Assembly: GCA_041392765.1 (NCBI GenBank)
Contig: JAWKLL010000015.1
Location: 56,229 to 120,228 of the forward strand
Length of the DNA stretch: 64,000 nucleotides
Source of the DNA: Lewinella sp041392765
Lineage (GTDB): Bacteria > Bacteroidota > Bacteroidia > Chitinophagales > Saprospiraceae
Direction of reading: 5' to 3'
Shown: positions 18,701 to 28,693 of the stretch, one piece after another
Position numbering within the stretch: the first letter of the stretch is position 1
How the letters are laid out: each line of letters starts with the position of its first letter
Made by a program: the position numbers and the translations under genes
The notes under the pieces: model-generated
The model's input: only the letters and a program-made list of their open reading frames with translations
Database searches by the model: none
Told to the model about the DNA's origin: nothing

Positions 18701-18767
18701 GACGAAATAAAATAAATCGTTCAGTTTTTCAAATCTTTTAGAAAAAGTTGTACAGTTTATTTCCGTC
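18701..18767. repeat. Imperfect palindrome, family B copy 3, in a 5' leader
   Basis: Arms 18701-18730 (GACGAAATAAAATAAATCGT...) and 18741-18767 (ending TTTATTTCCGTC) pair imperfectly. It lies between promoter and start of the gene at 18877. Confidence 0.65.
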
Positions 18768-18876
18768 AGGTTACTAGGTGGTTTTTTACCCGTCAAAAAG
18801 AAAAAACTACCCTTTGAAAATAATGTAACTGTTCTGCTGGTTACGCTACAGTTGAATAGTTAAAAGTATTCGTACT

Positions 18877-19485
18877 ATGGCCAATCAAGAAGACACGCTA
18901 ATTCGCTACTCCGATGAAGAAGTGGCAGAATTCCGTGCGTTGGTAGAGGAAAAATTGAAAATAGCTGAAGAACAGCTTATTGGTTTGCAGGAGCAAATCT
19001 TGGAAATTTCGGAAAATAGCAGCGACGAACACGGTGGGGATTGGGTCGATGATTCAGCCGTCAGCACGGATATGGAAATGATGGCTAATATGGCTTCCCG
19101 CCAGCAGAAATACGTTCAGGAACTCCACAATGCCCTGATGCGTATCAGGAACAAAACCTATGGCATTTGTGTCATCACGGGTGGTTTAATCGATAAGCGT
19201 CGCTTGTTGGCTGTTCCTACTACCACTAAAAGCCTTATCGCCAAAACGGATCTGCGGAAAAAAGAAGAAGAAAAGCTGACCGTCCGCATGACTGACAACC
19301 CCTACGTAAAGGAAAAACCCAAGGAACCCAAGGCTAAAATCATTACCAAAGTGGTTCGCAAGACAGAAGCACCCAAAAAAGAAGCCAAGCTTTCTTTGCA
19401 CGATGATGACGACGACGATTTGCTATCTGATGACCTCCCTGTATCTGATATAGATTTTACTCATATTGATAGCGAAGACGAATAG
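18877..19485 (+). CDS. TraR/DksA-family protein without zinc finger, acidic tail
   Basis: 202 residues. The coiled-coil region (VEEKLKIAEEQLIGLQEQI, about 22-50) and YGICVITGGLIDKRRLLAVP near 94-113 match the Bacteroidota DksA/TraR-like group, which bind RNA polymerase through the secondary channel in better-known members. Here only one Cys remains where a C4 zinc finger is expected, so zinc binding is lost. A Lys/Pro linker leads to a strongly acidic tail (HDDDDDDLLSDDLPVSD). Regulatory role is inferred from family only. Confidence 0.8.
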   Translation: MANQEDTLIRYSDEEVAEFRALVEEKLKIAEEQLIGLQEQILEISENSSDEHGGDWVDDSAVSTDMEMMANMASRQQKYVQELHNALMRIRNKTYGICVITGGLIDKRRLLAVPTTTKSLIAKTDLRKKEEEKLTVRMTDNPYVKEKPKEPKAKIITKVVRKTEAPKKEAKLSLHDDDDDDLLSDDLPVSDIDFTHIDSEDE

Positions 19486-19493
19486 TCGGTCTT

Positions 19494-20924
19494 TTACGCG
19501 ACCATTATCAATCGACCATTAATAACGGCATACACAACTTTCCCCGCTTCATTTCTGATGATAAGGGGTGGGTTTTGTCCAGGTAAAACGTCCTTGTCAT
19601 ATAACCCCTCTGCGCCTACCACCCACACAGGAAAGGTAGCTTTAACCCAAGGAGGGCTGCTTTTTTGTGTCATTACTACAGCCACCCCTTCTCGCAACAA
19701 GGCCATAGCATCCACCTCGCGAACGGCATCAATATCAGTAAAAACTCTTGGATAAACCGCTCCTACTTCTGCTGTATATCTACTGGGTGGCAATTCCTCA
19801 TATCCTTTAACGTAAGTAAGATCACCCACATCGGAGATGCTTCCCAATAGGTAAAAAGCACGGCTGTCGCGGTAGCTCCTTTCTTCACCTCTAAAGGCGA
19901 TATCCACTAAGTACGGTTCACCGTCTTCGGGAAGGAATCGTACCTCCCGCAGCAGTAGATCGTGGTAGGCATCGCTTTTATTGAAAGGTATTTTCTGGTA
20001 ATCAGTCAGTGCAAACGAACGGTAAGATTGGTTAGCAATGGAATGAAAGGCGGCTAGTAGCGTAGCAAAATTCAATTTCCGAATGGTTTGTTTTTCCCGA
20101 TCTTCAAGGTACCCGCCCGATTCGATTAGGATGGTACTGGTGCCCCAGAGCTGCATATTATCGCCAAAAGCACGGGGTTCAAAGGTGTCGTTATAGCGAG
20201 CTATCCCATTGGGTATCAAAGATTGAAGTTGTTGGTTAAGTTGGGCGATAAGTTGTATGGCACGTTCTCGCACGGGGTTGATGCTTTTGGCCTCATTGTA
20301 CGCGGGCGCTAAAAAAGAAAGCGTTGCTACCTCGGGATTGTCTCTTCCAGCACCATAGAAGCGGCTTTGGTCATGGAGGTTAAATCCCCATTGCGCATCC
20401 CAATCGTCACGTACTCGTTTGAGTATGCGCGCTTCCGGGCTGGTTAGGCGCAGTGCATCCCGATTAATGTCTATGCCCCAAGCATTGCGGCGTTGAAACG
20501 CAGCTGCCCCATCGGGGTTGAGCATGGGAATGAAGACCAGCGTCAGTTGCGATAGTATTTTTTGCCGGAAGGCATCGAAACGGTCGCCAGAAACAGAAAA
20601 GAAATGAAAAATATCCATCAGGGCTGCCGTAGCGGTGGCTTCGTCGCCGTGCATCTGCGACCACAACAATACCCGCATCGACCCATTCCCTATGCGGACA
20701 CTGTAAATACCCCGGCCTTCCACGGACTGCCCCTCTTCTACTACCGTGAAGGTAGCAGGCAATTTTTCTAATACCGCCATCACATGCTCGTGCTTGAAAC
20801 GGCGTTCCTCAAAACCATCGACTTGATAATCCTTGTGTACGCGCTCCAATTCCAGCAACCATTCACTTTGAGCGCTCAATGCGGAGATACTTATGCTCAA
20901 CAGCAGATATATGAGTAGCTTCAT
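19494..20924 (-). CDS. M14-family zinc carboxypeptidase, secreted
   Basis: 476 residues from ATG 20924, chosen for the signal peptide MKLLIYLLLSISISALSA. Zinc ligands His92 and Glu95 (WSQMHGDEATAT) and His184 (FNLHDQ), substrate region PMLNPDGAAAFQRRNAWGID followed by INRDA, and the probable general base Glu in TILIESGGYLEDREK. It likely removes C-terminal or amide-linked residues from peptides outside the cytoplasm. It follows rfbC by 10 bases; the association with that gene is probably positional. Confidence 0.88.
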   Translation of the reverse strand: MKLLIYLLLSISISALSAQSEWLLELERVHKDYQVDGFEERRFKHEHVMAVLEKLPATFTVVEEGQSVEGRGIYSVRIGNGSMRVLLWSQMHGDEATATAALMDIFHFFSVSGDRFDAFRQKILSQLTLVFIPMLNPDGAAAFQRRNAWGIDINRDALRLTSPEARILKRVRDDWDAQWGFNLHDQSRFYGAGRDNPEVATLSFLAPAYNEAKSINPVRERAIQLIAQLNQQLQSLIPNGIARYNDTFEPRAFGDNMQLWGTSTILIESGGYLEDREKQTIRKLNFATLLAAFHSIANQSYRSFALTDYQKIPFNKSDAYHDLLLREVRFLPEDGEPYLVDIAFRGEERSYRDSRAFYLLGSISDVGDLTYVKGYEELPPSRYTAEVGAVYPRVFTDIDAVREVDAMALLREGVAVVMTQKSSPPWVKATFPVWVVGAEGLYDKDVLPGQNPPLIIRNEAGKVVYAVINGRLIMVA

Positions 20925-20934
20925 TTGTTGGTAG

Positions 20935-21462
20935 TTATAGTAATTCCCAAGCGGTATCCTTTCCCGATAATTGATAAGGTACATTCAATACAGGCCAGTT
21001 AATTCCTAGTGCAGGGTCATCATATCTTAGCCCACCCTCCTCGGATGGGGCATAAAAATTGTCACACTTGTAGCTGAACACGGCTACGTCACTCAGTACT
21101 AAGTAACCGTGGGCAAATCCTCGGGGAATCAATAATTGCTTTTTATTATCAGCAGACAATTCCAGTCCGTACCATTGCCTATAGGTAGCTGAATCCGGGC
21201 GCAGATCCACGGCTACATCAAAAACGGCACCAGTAGTGACTCGCACCAACTTGGCTTGTGCCGCTTCGCCTCGCTGAAAATGCAAACCTCTTAATACCCC
21301 TTGGGTAGAGCGCGCCTCATTATCTTGGATAAACCGATAATCAAGCCCTGCCTCTTCAAATAAGCGCTGACTGAAAGATTCAAAAAAATATCCGCGAGCA
21401 TCCTCCCATACTTTGGGTTCATACACGAGCAAATCAGCGATGGTTGTTGTTACAAAAGGCAT
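20935..21462 (-). CDS. rfbC: dTDP-4-dehydrorhamnose 3,5-epimerase
   Basis: 175 residues. Cupin enzyme of dTDP-L-rhamnose synthesis for surface polysaccharide. EDARGYFFESFSQRLF, QDNEARSTQGVLRGLHFQRG with catalytic His61, and LLIPRGFAHGYLVLSD are the family blocks. rfbA, rfbB and rfbD are not in the window. Gap of 36 bases to the upstream DUF5916 gene and 10 to the M14 gene, all leftward. Confidence 0.93.
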   Translation of the reverse strand: MPFVTTTIADLLVYEPKVWEDARGYFFESFSQRLFEEAGLDYRFIQDNEARSTQGVLRGLHFQRGEAAQAKLVRVTTGAVFDVAVDLRPDSATYRQWYGLELSADNKKQLLIPRGFAHGYLVLSDVAVFSYKCDNFYAPSEEGGLRYDDPALGINWPVLNVPYQLSGKDTAWELL

Positions 21463-21498
21463 GACGAGTTCTTTATCAGCTGCGAAAATATTAAAAAC

Positions 21499-23716
21499 TT
21501 AAAGGTTTAACCAGTAATTGACTTTCACCACCAAGCCTTGGTCGCGGGGCTGCCATATATCCACTTCATTGTTGCGCGAATAGACTACGAACAGGGATGA
21601 TAATGGCCGAAACATCCATTGCAATCGACTATTGATATTAAAGTTGTCGGCCTGTGTGTTATATTGGACGAAGGTAGTCCAAAATAAGTTGCGTGAAAAG
21701 TTGATCTCCACACGGGGACCTACCAGCCAAATACGCCCTTTTCCATAAGGATCGGGGAAGCGAAGGTTGTTGTATTCGGCAGCTAAAGTGAAATTTCCCC
21801 AAGGTTGCGCCCGGTAGCGCGCACTGAGGTTAAAGAACTGCCGGTTGCCATTGTAGAATGTACCCGCTCCTAGCCCAACGGTGTAGGTGAAAAGTTTGCG
21901 CTGGTCGGAGTTCCATTCCACGCCTGTATCCCCATAGTTGTAGCTACCAGCGGGCAAAGGAGCACCATCGGTAAAAGCAAAGGGGAACGGAGTACGGTTC
22001 TATTCCACACTACCCCCATAATCAAGGAGGAAGAGTTGGGGCGTTCTGCTTCCATAAAAAAGGACTCATTCCACTCATTCAAGCTCTTGTCGCGATTGAG
22101 GAAAAGAGCATTTTCCAGTAAAAATTCAGGTTCTGTAACCAGTCAACCTTTGGCAGCAAGGTAAGGTTGAGGGGAACGAAAACAATGTGATAGCCCTTGC
22201 GGATAACGGTATCCCTTTCGGCATCGTAATTTTCAACACGGTTTACAAAACCTACATCCGCAAAGTAGTTGTCTTGTACCGTCACTATATCTACAAGGCC
22301 ATTAAAATTGGGTTTGGTGTAGGCGAATCCTGTATTCCAGTAGCCCTGTTCATCCGTGATGCCGTGGCGGAAAGAATGGTGATAGGTACTCCAGCCTTGC
22401 CAAGTACCATCGGCACTCTGGTAGTTGAATTCGAGGTCTAAGTTGCGGGTATAATTCTTGTTGTCGGCACCTTCGCCTCCCAGTTCTTGCCGATTGATAA
22501 ACATGGCTCTCAACGAAGAGCGATCCCAAATGCGGTGAGTAGCAGCCACCGTCAGGTAGTTCTGTCCGGGATCCGTTTGGGTGGCACCTGCCGTTTGTAC
22601 GTCCATGATGCCGATGCGTAGGTTTTCATTGAGGTTGCCCGTAAGGCGTGCTCCGTATCGAACGGGGATGGGGCTTCCATCTTCGCTCAGGCCAATGCGG
22701 CGGCTAAAAAAAGGCCGTACCGGTGGGATGCCGAAGTTGGCAAAAAGGTCGCTGTTCTCTAAGAAAAAATTCCGCCGCTCGGGGAAAAAGAGGTCGAATC
22801 GTGTCAAGTTGGTCTGCTGTACATCTACATCTACTTGGCTAAAGTCGGGGTTGACGGTTAGGTCTAAATTCAGGGAGGAGGTGATGGCTATTTTTGCATC
22901 TATCCCTGCATCGAAGTTGCTTTGTGAAGCATTAGCCTTGCCTTCTTCAAAAGTTTGGGAAGCGGCACCGTTTATGTAGGGTATCAGGCTGATGTTGCTG
23001 CCAGCTCCGGGTGGTGGGTTATCCCAAAGTAATTGCCCTGCATAGCCCAAGTCGATACCCCAAAACTGCCTGGGTACGGGCGCCCATACATGAAACTGGT
23101 TGTGTTTGATGTCGTTTCGCAAAAAGTTAAGCCCCCAAGTTTTAGCAGTAGGATTAAACCGCAGCGTAGTAAAAGGTATAGCCATTTCTACTATCCAGCG
23201 GTCAGGAGAAACGGTGGCTTCGGCAAACCAGATGTTATCCCAATTTTCGTTGTAATTACCATCGCCGCTACTGCCTGCTAGCAATGCCTCCATCTGTACG
23301 CCTTCGGGGTTCACCCCAAACATAAAACCGTTCGAGGCTTCATTCATAGGGTCTAGCAAGATAGCCACGGCATCCCCATCGAAGTAGTCCACATCTCGTT
23401 TCAGATTTTGTATGACGTGTCGTGTACTGTCGTCGTAACAAATAATACCCACGTATAGGAATTGGTCATCGTACATCACACGTGCCTCCGTTTGGCGTTC
23501 AGCCAGTATCCCATCGCGGGGGTCTTTTTCCCAAAAATCGGTAGCTACGGGTGTTTGCTGCCAATCGGGTTCATCCAAAACCCCATCTAATCGCACCTCA
23601 TTGAGCGTGCGGCGTATCTCCAATTGGTGAGATGCTTGGTTGGGACGCTCGGTTTGTGCCCAAGCACCCACCCCCCATAAACAGAGCAGCGCCGAAAGAA
23701 AAATCCGGCTTTTCAT
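21499..23716 (-). CDS. DUF5916 outer-membrane protein with CBM9-like N-terminal domain (two frameshifts)
   Basis: About 740 residues once two lost bases are restored, one between 22111 and 22124 and one near 21998-22004. The restored joins read NALFLNRDKSLNEWNES and NRTPFPFAFTDGAPLPAG. Start ATG 23716 gives the signal peptide MKSRIFLSALLCLWGVGAWA; residues 25-215 form a carbohydrate-binding-like/DOMON sandwich (LDGVLDEPDWQQTPVATDFW), and the rest is a DUF5916 beta-barrel with FFPERRNFFLENSDLF. Role unknown; perhaps a surface receptor or channel. A paralogue lies at 25272-27752. Repeat D1 lies upstream. Confidence 0.8.
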
Positions 23717-23735
23717 AAGTTTTGTTTTTTGTTTT

Positions 23736-23884
23736 TTTGACAAAATATGTGGAATCTCTGGCCTAGCGATGTGCAACAGTGGCCGCGATAGCGGACAGAC
23801 AGCGACCGTAGGAAGCTGGCCGAGCGAATAGCGAGCTGTGGAACGTAGCGCCCGAAGGGAGGCCCACACTATTTGTAAAGAACC
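23736..23884. repeat. TIR-bounded intergenic element, family D copy 1
   Basis: Ends TTTTTTTGACAAAATATGTGG and the inverse of TTCTTTACAAATAGTGTGG. The interior shares GCTAGCGAT-like, GCCGAGCGAnTAGCGAGCTG and CCCGAAGGGA with copy 2 at 52410-52588. Confidence 0.7.
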
Positions 23885-23936
23885 TGTTTTTTCAGTCCCT
23901 AGCAGATTGGTGATTGATAATCAATCACTAATAACT

Positions 23937-25028
23937 TCAAACTTCTATCTCTTCAGCTCCTCGACCACAACGATCGGCTATATACTGACCTTCGTGACAC
24001 AAAGATACCAGTTCGGAACGAATGAAGTTTTTTACAGGTTCTGCAATGTCATCAGGATAGAGAAGATGTAGGTTCGGGCCTGCATCCAACGTGAAGTAAA
24101 GAGGATGCCCCGTTTCTTGCCTCCACGCCTGTACTTTGCGGATAGCGGCAATGGTGCCGGGTTCCATTAGGAGGTAAGGTGGTTCGGAGGTCATCATCAG
24201 TGCGTGCAATGTCAGTGCTTCCGCTTCTGTGATACGGCCAAAGGTTTCCAAGTCCCCGGCGCGCATCGCATCTGTCAGTCTGTTTAATCTGGAACGGGCT
24301 TGCTGGTAGCGGTTAGCTGCATAGAGGTTGCCCTCCATCAGGCCATGTCCGGCTCGACTGCTGACGGTCTTTTCGGCGCGACTGATAAGCAATATGTCGT
24401 CATGGTAGCGATGAAATACGCTTGCTACCTCCTCGGCATAAGGGATGGCATACAAATCAGAGGAAGCCGCTACCCCTGCTGTCTCGCCCCACACGGCCAC
24501 ATAGGGGTACAACGACCGACAGGCACTACCCGACCCCAATCGGGATAGAAAGGAAGCTTTTTGTAAAAACTCACCCTCGTACATCAATGTACCAAAGAAG
24601 CGTTTTTCCAAGCCACACAATGCTGCTGCTAAGGCACTCATAGCGGAGGCCGAGGACGCAATACCCGCAGAATGAGGAAAACTGTTATCGGTATCTATGC
24701 GTAGCCGCAACTGCTTTAGGAATGGAAAAACAGGAAGTAAGCTGCGTAAATATTGTTCCACCTTGGCAGCAAAATCGGGCCGAGGGGCATCTGCAAAGTA
24801 AAATTCCAGTTCTATATCCTTGCTAGGGTCGTGGGATAGCTCATAGCTGATGGTGGTATCTGTTGCAGCCTGAGAAAGCGTCAGGCTAATGGATGGATTG
24901 CGGGGTAGTTGCTGCCCATGCTTGCCCCAATATTTGATAAGGGCAATGTTGCTGGGGCTGCGCCACCTGATCTTACCCGGCTCAAATCCATGACTGTCAA
25001 TTACTAATTTGGCGTTGCTGTAATCCAT
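23937..25028 (-). CDS. mvaD: Diphosphomevalonate decarboxylase
   Basis: 363 residues from ATG 25028 (an ATG at 25049 is an alternative). GHMP-family enzyme that makes isopentenyl diphosphate from mevalonate diphosphate. PSNIALIKYWGKHG with the substrate-binding lysines, PRNPSISLTLS, and FPHSAGIASSASAMSALAAA (the phosphate loop) are diagnostic; catalytic Asp is probably in TLDAGPN. Other mevalonate genes are not in the window. Its presence implies the mevalonate route to isoprenoids. Confidence 0.9.
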   Translation of the reverse strand: MDYSNAKLVIDSHGFEPGKIRWRSPSNIALIKYWGKHGQQLPRNPSISLTLSQAATDTTISYELSHDPSKDIELEFYFADAPRPDFAAKVEQYLRSLLPVFPFLKQLRLRIDTDNSFPHSAGIASSASAMSALAAALCGLEKRFFGTLMYEGEFLQKASFLSRLGSGSACRSLYPYVAVWGETAGVAASSDLYAIPYAEEVASVFHRYHDDILLISRAEKTVSSRAGHGLMEGNLYAANRYQQARSRLNRLTDAMRAGDLETFGRITEAEALTLHALMMTSEPPYLLMEPGTIAAIRKVQAWRQETGHPLYFTLDAGPNLHLLYPDDIAEPVKNFIRSELVSLCHEGQYIADRCGRGAEEIEV

Positions 25029-25237
25029 GCTTTTTGCTTGAATGGACAAAGGTATGAATTATACCAATGTCCTGATGGCTGAAAACTATATCCTAGTGAT
25101 CTCGTATTTTAACATTTCTCGCTGCAACTATCCATTTTTACGCTCGTCTTTTCGTCGTAGGCTGCTAATGGAAGCCTTTTGGCACCAGCCAGACTGGGTT
25201 CTACATCTTATCTTGGCAAGATGGTAGCCAATCCGTG

Positions 25238-25245
25238 TACTTTTG
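25238..25245 (+). promoter_or_regulatory. Promoter -7 box of the second DUF5916 gene
   Basis: TACTTTTG fits TAnnTTTG; TTGG about 21 bases upstream is a plausible -33 element. Confidence 0.55.
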
Positions 25246-25271
25246 CCACACCAAAAACAAGAAGCATACCC

Positions 25272-27752
25272 ATGAAATCACTCCTTTTTACCTTGGTCAC
25301 CTTGGTTTCGTTGGCCAACTTGAACCCTTCCTTTGGTAACAATGGCATCGACCCTAAAAAGAAAGTAGTTGAAGCTGCTTTAGTTGATATACCTCCTGTT
25401 ATTGACGGCGTAATGGATGAACCCGCTTGGATGAAGGCCGTACCCGCCGTTGATTTTGTCCAGTTTAGCCCGGCACCGGGGACAACGCCCTCCCAACGAT
25501 CTGCTGTTCATGTGTTATACAACAATAACGGTATTTACATTGGCGCGAAACTCATGGATGCTCGCCCGGATAGCATACAGAAAGAATTGTCTGAAAGAGA
25601 CAATATCGCCAACGCTGATTTTTTTGGGGTAGTGTTCGATGCCTACCGAGATGGTATCAATGGGTTCGAGTTCATTACTACCGCTGCCAATGTACAGTTT
25701 GATGCCAAAATCTCCAATATGGGGGAGGATGAAAGCTGGGATGCCGTATGGGATAGTGCCGTCAGCATAGACGATAACGGCTGGGTCGTGGAGATGTTCA
25801 TTCCTTATTCCGCTATTCGTTTTCCCGAACAGGAGGAACATCTTTGGCATTTCAATATCATTCGTCGCATCACCCGTGTACAGGAGAAAAGTTTTTGGAA
25901 TGAAGTGGATCCTGAGCAAAATGGTTTTGTCAATCAATCGGGGTACTTGAAAGGGCTTGCCAATATCAAATCACCCTTGCGGTTGCAGGCCACGCCCTTC
26001 ATTGCCCTCTACGGGCAGCAGCACCACGATGTTAGTACCAACCCTGTCAACAGCTACGGCCATATTATCAGTGGGGGGATGGATGTGAAATGGGGATTGT
26101 CGGATGCTTTTACCTTAGATATGACGCTGATTCCTGATTTTGGTGAGGCTCAATCTGATAATCAGGTACTAAATCTTACCCCGTTTGAAGTGCAATTCAA
26201 TGAAAACCGCGCCTTCTTTACCGAAGGCACCGAATTGTTTAGCAAAGGAGGATTGTTCTACTCAAGGCGTGTGGGCGGGCAGCCTATTCATTACTACGAT
26301 ATTTATGACCAATATGATGAAGAGGATATTGTCAATAATCCCCAACAAAGCCAGTTGTACAATGCTACCAAAATATCCGGACGAACATCAAAAGGGTTGG
26401 GTATCGGTTTTTTCAATGCAACCTCCGGACGCACGTATGCTACCGTTCGGGATGCTGAATTGGGCGAACAACGCATCCTCACCGACCCACTAACGAACTA
26501 CAATGTATTGGTGCTAGACCAAAACCTTCCCAATAACTCGTATGCTGCGTTGATTAATACCACCGTCATGCGGGAGGGAGACGCTTATGATGCTAATGTG
26601 ACAGGAGTTGATTTCACCTTACGCAATAAAGCCAATTCCTACGCACTAAGTGGAAAATCGGCATTGAGCCAACTTTACCATCCCGGGCAAACCGATCTTG
26701 GACACACGATATCACTAAGGGCACAGAAAACCAGTGGCAACCTAGTAGCTGGAATCAATTATTTAGAAGAAAGCGATACCTACGATATCAATGACTTAGG
26801 ATTCCTGTACAACAACAACGAACGTTCCTTCAGTGGTTACGTAGAATACAACCAGTATGAACCTACTAAAAAATTCAATTCGGCAGGTTTGGGGCTGTAC
26901 TCTGAGTACAATATGCTATATGCACCCAACGAGTTTACGGATTGGGGACTTAACCTGTGGGCTTGGGTACAAGGCAAGCAATTTTGGAATTACAATGTTT
27001 GGACTTACATCGCACCTGGCACCAACTACGACTTTTTCGAACCCCGTGAAGACGGCAGGGTATGGGTGAAGCCGGGTGGTGGTAATGCTGGTTTTTGGGT
27101 AGGAACCGACAGCCGTAAAAAGCTGCGCTTGGAACTCAACGGCAATTACTGGACATCTTGGGAAAAAGGGTGGAATAACGGCTGGTTGAGTATTGGTACC
27201 CGCTACCGTTTCAACGATAAATTGAATATGTATCTCAATATTGAGAAAAGCATTGGTAATAATGGATATGGTTGGGTGAACACCTTAGATGAAACCGCTA
27301 TTGACCCCGTTACTGGCGAACCCGTTACTGCTCACAATATCTATTTTGGCAAACGCGACCGCAACACGGTAGAAACTTTTTTTCGCACCAACTACACGTT
27401 CAATGCCAATATGACCGTAAGCTTCCGGTTGCGCCACTACTGGTCAACGGTTACTTATGAATCATTTCAACTGCTGAATAGCGAAGGCGCTTTGGTATCG
27501 TCTAACTATTCAGACAACCACGACTTTGATTTCGATGCGTTCAATATCGATCTGATTTATCGCTGGCGTTTTGCTCCGGGTTCTGATCTATTCCTTATTT
27601 GGAAAAACAGCCTGTTTAGCGATGCCTCCGTAGTAGCACCCAATTATTTCCGCAATTTAGACGGGCTTTTTCAATCCCCTCAGGATAACAGCCTTTCCCT
27701 GAAAGTTATCTATTTCTTGGACTATGCACGTTTAGTAACGCAGAAAAGTTAG
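25272..27752 (+). CDS. DUF5916 outer-membrane protein with CBM9-like N-terminal domain
   Basis: 826 residues from ATG 25272, which places the signal peptide MKSLLFTLVTLVSLANLNPSFG at the N-terminus and follows a good promoter box. Residues 30-215 form the DOMON/CBM9-like sandwich (PPVIDGVMDEPAWMKAVPAV; DGWVVEMFIPYSAIRFP-like block). The remainder is a long DUF5916 barrel with QFNENRAFFTEGTELFSKGG and many alternating aromatic strands; the last strand ends in SLSLKVIYFLDYARL. Intact, unlike its neighbour at 21499-23716. Function not known; often described as a carbohydrate-binding family 9-like protein. Confidence 0.87.
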   Translation: MKSLLFTLVTLVSLANLNPSFGNNGIDPKKKVVEAALVDIPPVIDGVMDEPAWMKAVPAVDFVQFSPAPGTTPSQRSAVHVLYNNNGIYIGAKLMDARPDSIQKELSERDNIANADFFGVVFDAYRDGINGFEFITTAANVQFDAKISNMGEDESWDAVWDSAVSIDDNGWVVEMFIPYSAIRFPEQEEHLWHFNIIRRITRVQEKSFWNEVDPEQNGFVNQSGYLKGLANIKSPLRLQATPFIALYGQQHHDVSTNPVNSYGHIISGGMDVKWGLSDAFTLDMTLIPDFGEAQSDNQVLNLTPFEVQFNENRAFFTEGTELFSKGGLFYSRRVGGQPIHYYDIYDQYDEEDIVNNPQQSQLYNATKISGRTSKGLGIGFFNATSGRTYATVRDAELGEQRILTDPLTNYNVLVLDQNLPNNSYAALINTTVMREGDAYDANVTGVDFTLRNKANSYALSGKSALSQLYHPGQTDLGHTISLRAQKTSGNLVAGINYLEESDTYDINDLGFLYNNNERSFSGYVEYNQYEPTKKFNSAGLGLYSEYNMLYAPNEFTDWGLNLWAWVQGKQFWNYNVWTYIAPGTNYDFFEPREDGRVWVKPGGGNAGFWVGTDSRKKLRLELNGNYWTSWEKGWNNGWLSIGTRYRFNDKLNMYLNIEKSIGNNGYGWVNTLDETAIDPVTGEPVTAHNIYFGKRDRNTVETFFRTNYTFNANMTVSFRLRHYWSTVTYESFQLLNSEGALVSSNYSDNHDFDFDAFNIDLIYRWRFAPGSDLFLIWKNSLFSDASVVAPNYFRNLDGLFQSPQDNSLSLKVIYFLDYARLVTQKS

Positions 27753-27854
27753 GAGGGGAACTTGGTTAAAAAAGTATTAAACTCCTACTCTCATACAGCC
27801 ATAAAAAGTAAATACTTGTTCTTTGTCTTGATTGTTTAACCAAACACAAACAAG

Positions 27855-28597
27855 ATGAATTTGAAGAAGATAACCTTTTGATATTATTGGCAGTTGTATC
27901 ATTGCCTACGTGGGCGCAATTGAATGGTGCCTTGGGTAAATTGAAGCAAAAAGCCGAAACCGTAATCGGTACAGACAACGCCCTTTCACAAGATGAAATT
28001 GGTGCGGGGTTGAAAGAAGCCTTGGATGCAGGCGTAGGCGAAGCGGTTCGTTCGCTGGCTGCCGAAAATGGTTATTTGGGAAGTTCCTATAAAATATTGG
28101 TACCCGAAGAGGCCAGACAGGTAGTAAGCCGCTTGAAAAATGTACCTGGGTTTGGTGATGTGGAACAGCAGTTGGAAGAGAAAATGAATCGTGCTGCGGA
28201 GTTGGCTGTAGCTAAGGCGAAACCCATTTTTGTAGATGCCATTCGCCAGTTGACATTCAAAGATGCCATGAGCTTATTAATGGGCGACCCCGATGCTGCT
28301 ACCCGCTACTTGGAACGAACCACTGCTCAATCGCTGACGGATGCTTTTTTGCCCATCATCCAGCAAAGCCTCGACGAGGTGAATGCTCGTGAATACTGGC
28401 GCACAGCTGTGAATGCTTACAACCGTATCCCTTTAGTTCAAAAAACGAACCCAGAATTAGACCAGCATGTTACCCAGCAAGCACTAAAAGGACTCTTCGG
28501 GTTGGTGGAAGTAAAAGAACGCGATATAAGGAGTAACCCCGCGCTGCGTACCTCCGATTTACTTCAACGAGTGTTCGCTAAACAGGATAACAAATAG
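27855..28597 (+). CDS. DUF4197 protein, one frameshift near its start
   Basis: About 247 residues when one T is restored in 27876-27879: the N-terminus then reads MNLKKITFLILLAVVSLPTW, a good signal peptide, running straight into AQLNGALGKLKQ. Without it the gene would start inside the signal. The mature part has the DUF4197 pattern (LSQDEIGAGLKEALDAGV, FVDAIRQLTFKDAMSLL, ATRYLERTT), an exported helical family of unknown role. A very strong inverted repeat follows at 28603-28650. Confidence 0.82.
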
Positions 28598-28602
28598 TTG
28601 CT

Positions 28603-28650
28603 TAGACTCAGAACATGGGGTCATAAGCAGTATCCCATGTTCTGAGTCTA
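28603..28650. terminator. Perfect 17-bp inverted repeat after the DUF4197 gene
   Basis: TAGACTCAGAACATGGG, 14-base loop, and its exact complement. No T-run follows, so it may be a terminator or a small repeat. Confidence 0.6.
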
Positions 28651-28693
28651 GCGTTTAACGCGCTCACGGGAACTATCTTTCTCAATACCCCCT

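Noticed and set aside
18289..18876. CRISPR array or small RNA cluster in the repeat island
   Set aside because: Repeats are few, palindromic and irregularly spaced; no cas genes are present.
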